64,000 nucleotides of DNA from CAKQOE01 sp051892195 (GTDB taxonomy: Bacteria > Bacillota > Clostridia > Peptostreptococcales > Anaerovoracaceae): contig JBJFFZ010000141.1 of the NCBI GenBank assembly GCA_051892195.1, forward strand, positions 19,083 through 83,082, given 5' to 3'. The notes under the pieces are model-generated. The model was not told the origin of the DNA, did not search any database, and saw only the letters and a program-made list of their open reading frames with translations. The first letter of the stretch is position 1, and each line of letters begins with the position of its first letter. Positions 57,835 to 64,000 of this stretch are shown here, piece by piece. A program made the translations under genes and the position numbers.

Positions 57835-58750
57835 GATCATAACAATGGAAGCCGGCAGCGAAGGGGCCGGCACCCGGATCGATGCTTTTCTGGCCCGGCA
57901 GCTTGCCGGTGTTACGAGAAGCTGGCTGCAGAAGCTCATCGAGTCGGGAAACGTTGCCGTAGAAGGCAGAGAAACCCTTTCAAAGAATTATAAGCTCCGG
58001 GCGGAGGACCGGATTACGGTGGAGCTGCCGGAGCCTGAGGTTCTGGACGTTCTGCCGGAGGATATTCCTCTGGATATCGTATATGAGGATTCCGATCTGC
58101 TGGTGGTGAACAAGCCCAGAGGCATGGTGGTGCACCCGGCGGTGGGAAATTATACGGGGACCCTTGTCAATGCAGTGATGCATCACTGCGGAGATCAGCT
58201 GTCCTCTATTAACGGTGTGGTCAGGCCGGGGATTGTGCACCGGATCGACAAGGACACCAGCGGTCTTTTGGTGGTGGCAAAGAACGACAGCGCCCACAGG
58301 GGGCTGGCGGAGCAGTTTGCGGTTCACAGTATCCACAGAGCGTACCGCGCCGTGGTGTACAACAATTTCAGAGAAGACGAAGGAAGAATCGATGCCCCCA
58401 TCGGCAGAAACCCGAAGGATCGCCTGAAAATGGCGGTGGTCAGCGAGCAGACGGGAAGGCGGGCTGTGACAAATTTCAAGGTTCTTGAGCGGGCGGGAGC
58501 CTTCAATCTTGTGGAGTGCCGGCTGGAAACCGGCCGGACCCATCAGATCCGTGTTCATATGGCGTACCTGGGCCATCCGCTCCTGGGAGATCCTCTGTAC
58601 GGCCCTAAGAAAGGTCTGAAGGGGGTCCGGGGACAGATCCTTCATGCAAAGGAGCTGGGCTTTGTGCACCCGGCAACCGGTGCGTATATGGAATTTGATT
58701 CCCCCCTGCCGGAGTATTTCGTCACTGCCATGAAGAAGGCAGGCTTCTGA
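57827..58750 (+). CDS. rluD: Ribosomal large subunit pseudouridine synthase, RluD/RluA family
   Basis: Pseudouridine synthase with an N-terminal S4 domain (TRIDAFLARQLAGVTRSWLQKLIESGNVAV) and RluA catalytic part: VVNKPRGMVVHPAVGN, active-site Asp in VRPGIVHRIDKDTSGLLVVAKND near residue 145, KVLERAGAFNLVECRLETGRTHQIRVHMAYLGHPLLGDPLYG. Length 307 aa fits. The ATG at 57827 overlaps lspA; a second ATG at 57845 (MEAGSEGAG) is possible. lspA-rluD is a common pair in Bacillota. Confidence 0.95.
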   Translation: MGEIITMEAGSEGAGTRIDAFLARQLAGVTRSWLQKLIESGNVAVEGRETLSKNYKLRAEDRITVELPEPEVLDVLPEDIPLDIVYEDSDLLVVNKPRGMVVHPAVGNYTGTLVNAVMHHCGDQLSSINGVVRPGIVHRIDKDTSGLLVVAKNDSAHRGLAEQFAVHSIHRAYRAVVYNNFREDEGRIDAPIGRNPKDRLKMAVVSEQTGRRAVTNFKVLERAGAFNLVECRLETGRTHQIRVHMAYLGHPLLGDPLYGPKKGLKGVRGQILHAKELGFVHPATGAYMEFDSPLPEYFVTAMKKAGF

Positions 58751-58764
58751 GAATAGACTTGTAT

Positions 58765-58798
58765 AAAAAGGGATATGACCTTCAGAATCATATCCCTT
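58765..58798. terminator. Bidirectional terminator between rluD and the gin-like gene
   Basis: Perfect 11-bp stem AAGGGATATGA/TCATATCCCTT. On the minus strand a T5 run follows, so it mainly serves the minus-strand gene; on the + strand the tail is poor. Confidence 0.75.
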
Positions 58799-58880
58799 CT
58801 GTAAGAAACAATGTGGTAAATGAGAGGAAGGAAGCTGTCAGAAATCGCAATATAACTTCCTTATTAAGAACGAATCGGCT

Positions 58881-59090
58881 TCAACGTGCGTATGGGCTGC
58901 AGGCTTCCGCCGCCCGGGCAGTAAGCTCTGCCTGCATGCCGCGGATCAGCCCGAGACAGCTCCGGCAGATGCACTGTCCTTTATAGATCGTGCCGGAGTC
59001 AATGTTTTCTGCCTCACACAGAGAGCAGCTTGCTCCGGTCTGATGAATCGTAATTAATCTGCTGCGCTGATAATTCATGTTGTTTTTCAT
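58881..59090 (-). CDS. Small zinc-finger protein, possible sigma-G inhibitor Gin (CsfB)
   Basis: A 69-aa protein with CSLC ... QCICRSC, the C-x2-C...C-x2-C treble-clef spacing and the short GTIYKGQCICRSCLGLI segment that recall Gin, the anti-sigma-G/E factor of spore formers (C-x2-C, then GI..., then FICxxCE). Here the residue before the second pair is CIC rather than FIC, and the Glu is replaced by Leu. The ATG at 59090 has GAGGAA just upstream; the frame is open to 59129. sigK in the same window shows a sporulation background. Other small zinc ribbons cannot be excluded. Upstream, 59130-59436 is very AT-rich with no gene. Confidence 0.5.
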   Translation of the reverse strand: MKNNMNYQRSRLITIHQTGASCSLCEAENIDSGTIYKGQCICRSCLGLIRGMQAELTARAAEACSPYAR

Positions 59091-59436
59091 AATTTCCTCA
59101 TTTCTGCATAACCTACTTGTATTTTTCATATACCGCAGGATGACTGACGGTTTGGATGTTTTCAGAACTGCTTTTCCCTCACTCTTTTAAATTACCAATG
59201 GAATCAGGAAACAGAATTCCCGTGTATCCGAATTACCAGAACGGATACTTCCGTAAAAATTGTAAAATAATGTAATACAAAAATCAATACAAAGTTATGA
59301 AAGTTATAAAAAAATATTTATTTTTTAATAAAATGTAACCGGAGTGTTACAGGTAATCATTTCGCAGAGCAGGGGGATTCTCCGGGAATCTGCCTGAAGG
59401 TTGCGGCGGCCCGCCGCCGGAAAGAAGAGGTTGCAT

Positions 59437-60207
59437 ATGAAGTGGAGCATTTATAACAGACTTTTGGAGTCCATGGAACGGACGGATCTGGTGATCCGGG
59501 ATTTTGTGGTGGGGGCAGAATGGTGTATGGTTCTGGCAGAGGACGGAACGGCAGGGCTTGCCAAGGTCCGCACAGAGAAGTGGCAGCGATTTCCGTTTCA
59601 GGTGGATTTTCAGCCGGGGATGCCCCTGAAGGAGGCTGCCCGGGGGATTCTCAGCTGGAATCCTTATGAAGCAGCTCTGGGACTGGCGGCCGTCAATGCC
59701 TATTTCAACCGGGAGGAGTTTTTATCCGGAAAGGAGTCGGCCTATCCCGGAGGACGGCGGAGCAGAGGGGTGTTCGGCCAGTTCTGCGAAAGCCATACAA
59801 AAGGAAAGCAGACCCTGATGCTGGAGCCGTATTATGACAGAGAGGAGCTGGCAAATGCGCCGGGAATCATCAACATCCTCCGGCTGGATACTACTTACCG
59901 GGACTATCGGTTTGACGCCTGGGAGGAGCTGCTTCCTCAGGCAGACAGCCTTGTGATCAGCGGATGCTCTCTGGCGGATAAAACCGCAGGAATTGTGGCA
60001 TCGGCGGCTGCCGATGAAGGAAAGGACATATTCCTCTGGGGTCCGGATGCACCCCTTGCTCCGGCACTGATCCGGTGGGGCATAGGGGAAATTACCGGAT
60101 TTCTTGTGGACGATCCGGAGAAGTGCATGTGGACGGTAAAAAGGGCCGGAACAAGGGATGAAATTCTTCGTCTGGGACACTTTGTAACAGAACAGAAGCA
60201 TTCATAA
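59437..60207 (+). CDS. DUF4213/DUF364 family protein (putative heavy-metal chelation)
   Basis: A 256-aa soluble protein. The N-terminal part matches the DUF4213 enolase-like fold (VVGAEWCMVLAEDG, SWNPYEAALGLAAVNAYFN) and the C-terminal part a DUF364-like Rossmann domain (INILRLDTTYRDY, LPQADSLVISGCSLADKT, FLWGPDAPLAPALIRWGIGEITGFLVDD). The family is linked to metal chelation by structure only. The ATG at 59437 has AAGAGG seven bases upstream. It appears to be a single-gene unit after a long AT-rich leader; no metal transporter is nearby. Confidence 0.72.
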   Translation: MKWSIYNRLLESMERTDLVIRDFVVGAEWCMVLAEDGTAGLAKVRTEKWQRFPFQVDFQPGMPLKEAARGILSWNPYEAALGLAAVNAYFNREEFLSGKESAYPGGRRSRGVFGQFCESHTKGKQTLMLEPYYDREELANAPGIINILRLDTTYRDYRFDAWEELLPQADSLVISGCSLADKTAGIVASAAADEGKDIFLWGPDAPLAPALIRWGIGEITGFLVDDPEKCMWTVKRAGTRDEILRLGHFVTEQKHS

Positions 60208-60295
60208 TCCTTCGACAGTATTCTGCAAAAACCGAGTGAAATCAGGCACTTTTTGAAAAAAATTTCCCTTTGACGATGCAGAGGGTCGATCACTG

Positions 60296-60304
60296 TGGTA
60301 CAAT
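60296..60304 (+). promoter_or_regulatory. Extended -10 promoter before the HPt gene
   Basis: TGG followed by TACAAT (60299-60304), an extended -10 arrangement, about 45 bases before the start codon. No good -35 is seen at 16-18 bp. Confidence 0.4.
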
Positions 60305-60349
60305 ACTTCCGTTCAATAAAGTGATGCTGCACAAAAGGAGTGTGGATAT

Positions 60350-60727
60350 ATGGAACAATTGTGGAAGGAGCTGGATGCTCTGGGGGCGTGTACCAGTGAG
60401 GCTATTGAACGGATGTTGAAAAATGAAGCCCTTTATCTGAAGTGTCTGAAAATATTCAGCCGGCAGGCTGCGGAGACTGCCATGGAGGAGGCCCTGGAAC
60501 GCAGGGATTATGGGGAGCTGATGTTTCAGGCCCATACCTTTAAAGGCACAACGGGAAACCTGTCCCTGACGCCGCTGTATCAGCGGTATCAGAAGCTTGA
60601 GAGAGATCTCCAGAACCGGCAGTACGAAGGACTCGGGGAACAGCTCAGGGAAATACTGGCCCTTCAGGCGGAATTCTGCCGGGTCATCGACGGGGCAGAC
60701 CGGCTGATTTCCGGGATTTCCGCATAG
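60350..60727 (+). CDS. Stand-alone histidine phosphotransfer (HPt) protein
   Basis: A 125-aa all-helical protein with the HPt motif FQAHTFKGTTGNLSLTPLYQRYQKLE; the phospho-accepting His is residue 62, followed by the expected Lys-Gly. It has no kinase or receiver domain attached and no such gene beside it, so it must work with partners encoded elsewhere; the receiver protein at 10134 in this window is one candidate. GGAGTGTGG precedes the ATG. It is followed by the tRNA-Arg gene. Confidence 0.85.
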   Translation: MEQLWKELDALGACTSEAIERMLKNEALYLKCLKIFSRQAAETAMEEALERRDYGELMFQAHTFKGTTGNLSLTPLYQRYQKLERDLQNRQYEGLGEQLREILALQAEFCRVIDGADRLISGISA

Positions 60728-60836
60728 CTGCAGAATCTTTGAAAAAAGTCGGAAAATGGGGGTTCTGCTTTTGCAGGCATTGTGTTATAATGTCACTTGT
60801 TGAAAAAAGGGCGGGCGTTGTTCCGCCCACGGATAT

Positions 60837-60913
60837 GCGCCCGTAGCTCAGTTGGATAGAGTGTCAGATTCCGATTCTGAAGGTCATGCGTTCGAATCGC
60901 ACCGGGCGTACCA
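60837..60913 (+). tRNA. tRNA-Arg (anticodon CCG)
   Basis: 77-nt cloverleaf with encoded CCA. Acceptor GCGCCCG/CGGGCGT (one G-U), D arm AGCTCAGTTGGATAGAGT, anticodon stem TCAGA/TCTGA around TTCCGAT, giving CCG at 34-36, T arm TGCGTTCGAATCGCA. It decodes CGG. A strong terminator follows directly. Confidence 0.97.
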
Positions 60914-60921
60914 TATGTTTG

Positions 60922-60957
60922 AAAAACCCTGCAGTTTTTTGGCTGCAGGGTTTTTCT
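60922..60957 (+). terminator. Terminator of tRNA-Arg
   Basis: AAACCCTGCAG/CTGCAGGGTTT perfect 11-bp stem with a T-rich loop and T5 tail. Confidence 0.9.
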
Positions 60958-61070
60958 TCGGAGAAAAGGATGCTCTGCCTTCTGCGGGAGCGTTGTCCGG
61001 ATCTGCTGTATCAGGGGTGCCGCGGAGCGCACGTCCGGCGGCGGGGTTTGTTTTTATTTGCCGGGGTATA

Positions 61071-61099
61071 TTGATATGAAATGGTCGGCGGTGTAAAAT
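61071..61099 (+). promoter_or_regulatory. Sigma-A promoter for the PI-PLC-like gene
   Basis: TTGATA (61071-61076), 17-bp spacer, TAAAAT (61094-61099). This leaves a leader of about 85 bases. Confidence 0.6.
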
Positions 61100-61191
61100 A
61101 TTGCATATCTGTATATACTGCGGTGTGCGGCAGGCTTGTGGCGCATTGCTGCAGGTTTCTGTTTGTATGAGTTTAAGGAGGTAAGGAAAGC

Positions 61192-63948
61192 GTGAGAAGA
61201 AGCGAAAGAAAACGTCTGCATGTTGCGAAGGGTGCAGCGTCCATTGCATTATCGCTGATCATCCTGCTGGCGGGGATCGGGGTTCCTGTATTTGGAACGG
61301 ACGGCGCCGGCACGGTGAAGGCCATGAGCGATTATGAGTTGTTTAATACGAACCAAACGTATCACATATGGCTGAAGCAGGGAAGCAGCAGTGCCGACGA
61401 CCCCCTGAGCCAGATGCGGCAGACATGCTACCGGTGGAATATTAACGGAGGCGGCAGTACGTTCAATGCCGTGGTGCATCTGGATTATCAGAGCGGCGAC
61501 AACTGTGAAATGAAATTTGAGTATGTGAAAGACGGGTATTACGGAATCCGCTATGAGGACAGCTCATACTGGATTGATACTGAGGGAGACAACGGAAAAA
61601 CCGGGGAAGTCCTTCATCAGTACCACGATGATGAGAACCCGAAGCGGGATAATCAGCAGTTTAAGTTTATCCCGGTAGACGGAGAGGAAGATACGTATTA
61701 CATCGTGTGCAAAAAGGGCAATGTCTATATCGGCACGGAAAAAAATGAGATCAAGCAGTATGCAAAGATTGCCACGACCAGTTTTGACGATGCGCAGAAG
61801 TGGGTCATTAAGCCCACGGATGCCCTCATGCTCTCCGGGGATGAGGTAAAGCTGCCGGGCAGTCAGAACGGGGTCTACGAGCCTTCCTCCGGAGCGCCTG
61901 TGTTTATGCTCAATCCGGAAGGATATCAGTGCGATGTCAATGTGAATGAAAACGGCACTGTTGTGGGAAACTGTCTGCATCTTTACGATCTGGGAACGTC
62001 AGCGAAGATCACTGCGGAATGGATTGAATCAAAGCAGGCATACAGGCTCCGCAGCTACAATATACAGGATCATATTCTTACCTATCAGGTGTGGGATGTG
62101 GACGATCAGAGCCTGGAAGCAGGTGCCGTCGCCCATGTATGGACCAATGAGGGAGATGAACATGCCAGTCAGCTGTGGCGGTTTATTCCGGCAGAAGGAA
62201 AGAACGGTGTTTATTACATCTACAACGTAAACAGCAGGCTGTATCTTTCCATTGAAGGCGGACTGGATGCCAGCGGCCGCAGCAATGATAAGAACGATGT
62301 GAAGCTTGTTCAGAGCGCCACGGCTCTGCCGTGGGAGCTTCATCTGCTGAATCCGGGCAGCGCTACCGAATATAAGGCGAATGCCGCCGGTGATGAGATC
62401 AATCCGGGAAACTGGATGTCAAAGCTTCCGGACAATATGCTCCTTTCCCAGGTGAATATTCCGGGAACCCATGATGCAGGAGCTGCAAATGAACTGATGT
62501 TTGAAACATGGGCAACCTGCCAGCAGCTGTATCTGGATGAGCAGCTGAATGCAGGTGTGAGAGCCTGGGATATCAGAATTGACCGGGCTTCCGCTTCAAC
62601 AGAATCCGACCCGAATATTATTCACGGGGAAGCCTTTATCGTCTGCTTAAACAGCACCAACGGAATTCTGGAGCTGGAAGAGGTGATGGATACAGCAAAG
62701 GATTTCCTTGCATCCCATCCGGAAGAAACCCTGGTGGTTACGTTAAAGGGCGACAGCACCATCGCAAATACCGTGGTGGATTTCTTTGCTGATCCGCTGA
62801 GCGATGATGTGGTTGCACGCCATGTGGTACCATACATAAAAGACAGTTCTTATCCGATTTACCGGCCTGCTGCAGGCGGAAGAGAGCAGATTCCGACGCT
62901 GGGGCAGGTGAGAGGAAAGATCGTATTTGTCAGCAGACTTTCCCTGACCCAGGAGTATGTTGATGAACTGAACAAGGAGTCCGAATCCCTGGACTATTCC
63001 ATTCTGGATACGCTGGGTCCGGACGCAGGTACATGGGATTCCAACGACTACAGCTCCGTAAAAAAAGCGCAGAAGGTCTGCGACCAGGTTTACGTTCAGG
63101 ACAACTATGGGGAAAGCGATGCAACTGTCAAGGTTGAATACTTCAGAGGCACGGTGGACGATGCCACCGGCAGCGGACTGACCGATCATGCATACCTGTT
63201 TAACTATTCTGCAGCCAAGGACGATATGAGTCAGCCACGGGCAATCAACCGGTCGCTCATGGAGGATTCGCGCCTTGCGCAGCCGGATTCCCTGAGCAAT
63301 AAGAAAAGCCTGGGGATTGTAATGACAAATATGATCGACGGAAAGCTTGCGGAGCAGATCTATATGACAAATTTCGCAACCTCAGACAAGGTGTCTGCAG
63401 TCAGCCAGTTCACAGACGTGCGAAATGACTGGAGCTACGACGGGATCAGTTACTGCGTGGATAACGGCCTTATGAAGGGCACCAGCCAGACTACATTTGA
63501 TCCTGACGGAACTACCGCCCGGGGAATGCTGGTGACTGTGCTGTACCGTCTTGAGGGCGAACCGGCAGTCGGTTCCTGCGGATTTACGGATGTGCCTGCA
63601 GGTGCGTGGTATGCGGATGCCGTTGCCTGGGCAGCGGAAAACGGAATCGTTGAGGGATATGACAGCAGGTTTGTTCCGGAAGGCGACATTACCCGGGAAG
63701 CCTTTGCTGCGGTTTTATACCGCTATGCAAAGTTCAAGGGGTATGATGTGAGCGCCGGTGAAAATACCAGCCTTCAGGGCTTTGCCGATGCGTCCCGCAT
63801 CAGTCCGTGGGCAGAAGAAGCCATGCAGTGGGCCGTGGGCGAAGGTCTGATCAACGGCAGGGGCAGCGGAATCGTGGACCCTTCCGGAAAGGCCAGCCGT
63901 GCTGAGACGGCAGCCATCCTGTACCGCTTCTGCGAAAAGACAGCTTAA
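61192..63948 (+). CDS. Secreted, SLH-anchored PI-PLC-domain protein with trefoil-like lectin repeats
   Basis: A 918-aa surface protein. A basic N-terminus and hydrophobic segment (ASIALSLIILLAGIGVPVFG) act as signal peptide. Residues about 45-395 hold two beta-trefoil/ricin-like parts (QQFKFIPVDGEEDTYYIV, SQLWRFIPAEGKNGVYYIYN). The catalytic domain (about 400-720) is of the phosphatidylinositol-specific phospholipase C X type: WMSKLPDNMLLSQVNIPGTHDAG with the first His, AGVRAWDIRIDR, IIHGEAF with the second His, and SHPEETLVVTLKGD. Three SLH repeats end the protein (TDVRNDWSYDGISYCVDNGLMKG, TDVPAGAWYADAVAWAAENGIVEG, SPWAEEAMQWAVGEGLING) and should bind wall polymers. GTG start with AAGGAGGT. 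Likely acts on inositol lipids outside the cell. Confidence 0.9.
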   Translation: MRRSERKRLHVAKGAASIALSLIILLAGIGVPVFGTDGAGTVKAMSDYELFNTNQTYHIWLKQGSSSADDPLSQMRQTCYRWNINGGGSTFNAVVHLDYQSGDNCEMKFEYVKDGYYGIRYEDSSYWIDTEGDNGKTGEVLHQYHDDENPKRDNQQFKFIPVDGEEDTYYIVCKKGNVYIGTEKNEIKQYAKIATTSFDDAQKWVIKPTDALMLSGDEVKLPGSQNGVYEPSSGAPVFMLNPEGYQCDVNVNENGTVVGNCLHLYDLGTSAKITAEWIESKQAYRLRSYNIQDHILTYQVWDVDDQSLEAGAVAHVWTNEGDEHASQLWRFIPAEGKNGVYYIYNVNSRLYLSIEGGLDASGRSNDKNDVKLVQSATALPWELHLLNPGSATEYKANAAGDEINPGNWMSKLPDNMLLSQVNIPGTHDAGAANELMFETWATCQQLYLDEQLNAGVRAWDIRIDRASASTESDPNIIHGEAFIVCLNSTNGILELEEVMDTAKDFLASHPEETLVVTLKGDSTIANTVVDFFADPLSDDVVARHVVPYIKDSSYPIYRPAAGGREQIPTLGQVRGKIVFVSRLSLTQEYVDELNKESESLDYSILDTLGPDAGTWDSNDYSSVKKAQKVCDQVYVQDNYGESDATVKVEYFRGTVDDATGSGLTDHAYLFNYSAAKDDMSQPRAINRSLMEDSRLAQPDSLSNKKSLGIVMTNMIDGKLAEQIYMTNFATSDKVSAVSQFTDVRNDWSYDGISYCVDNGLMKGTSQTTFDPDGTTARGMLVTVLYRLEGEPAVGSCGFTDVPAGAWYADAVAWAAENGIVEGYDSRFVPEGDITREAFAAVLYRYAKFKGYDVSAGENTSLQGFADASRISPWAEEAMQWAVGEGLINGRGSGIVDPSGKASRAETAAILYRFCEKTA

Positions 63949-63971
63949 TACTTATAAGAAAAGATACCTGC

Positions 63972-64000
63972 GGGGCCGGCGTTTGCCGGCCCTGTTTTTT
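63972..64000 (+). terminator. Intrinsic terminator after the PI-PLC-like gene
   Basis: GGGCCGGC/GCCGGCCC stem with a GTTT loop and a T6 tail that runs to the window end. Confidence 0.85.

Noticed and set aside
59130..59436. AT-rich region with many TATAAT-like strings
   Set aside because: The density of A and T makes single promoter calls unreliable; no gene, RNA or repeat of note was found.
1..64000. CRISPR arrays, insertion sequences, prophage or attachment sites
   Set aside because: No regularly spaced repeats with spacers, transposase or integrase-like frames, or paired end repeats were found.

Overview
The window reads as a chromosomal segment of a spore-forming anaerobe in class Clostridia (Bacillota), most like the Lachnospiraceae and relatives. 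The reasons are strong AGGAGG-type ribosome binding sites, near-consensus sigma-A promoters, an uninterrupted sporulation sigK with a sigma-E-like promoter, a Gin-like zinc-finger protein, sepF/ylmE/ylmG, ylxM-ffh, RNase Y, ThiI with a NifS-type desulfurase, and base composition near 50% GC in coding DNA. No rRNA, insertion sequence, prophage or CRISPR array was seen. Nearly all of the window is coding, mostly on the + strand.

Layout. 1-6.2 kb: the 3' end of addA, a small unknown gene, a manganese catalase, tRNA-Pro(CGG), a Na+/alanine symporter and a cheY-cheC pair. 6.3-9.9 kb: rpoN, pgk, tpiA. 10.0-14.0 kb: a three-gene signalling operon (receiver protein, seven-TM LytS-type sensor, response regulator with an AfsR/SARP-like winged helix) bracketed by two copies of one unusual promoter. 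14-18.4 kb: an EcsC-family protein and a large c-di-GMP protein (degenerate GGDEF-EAL-TM-Cache-TM-PAS-GGDEF). 18.4-24.3 kb: eno, secG, a repeat lipoprotein, rnr, an overlapping small gene and sigK. 24.3-36.5 kb: an ABC-F protein, maf-radC-mreBCD-mrdA-minD, inverted rodA, and rny. 36.6-49.2 kb: cysteine desulfurase-thiI, a TetR regulator with an M18 aminopeptidase, an MBL-fold protein, a small membrane protein, an NhaC antiporter with ARG-box-like operators, a YtrA-type regulator/ABC operon, and patB. 49.3-58.8 kb: sppA, ylxM-ffh-rpsP-khpA-rimM-trmD, then the hlyD-like/ylmE/sepF/ylmG/lspA/rluD cell-envelope cluster. 58.8-64 kb: gin-like gene, DUF4213/DUF364 protein, HPt protein, tRNA-Arg(CCG), and a surface-anchored PI-PLC-like protein with SLH repeats.

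The most interesting candidate system is at 10.0-14.0 kb. Two promoters, one before the signalling operon and one just after it, share three TTTGC-type repeats at exact 11-bp period. The last repeat is embedded in the -35, a 17-bp spacer follows, and then a perfect TATAAT, with identical geometry in both. The distal copy fires into about 143 bp with no convincing ORF that ends in a very long intrinsic terminator, which predicts a small RNA controlled by the adjacent SARP-like response regulator. The sensor lacks the conserved N-box Asn, and an unattached HPt protein and an extra receiver protein also occur in the window, so the phosphate flow may be unconventional.

Other notable points are a MinD with Asn in place of switch Asp40 and no MinC or MinE beside it, overlapping face-to-face promoters for rodA and rny, apparent non-AUG starts, and a ylxM promoter whose -35 lies inside the upstream terminator hairpin.
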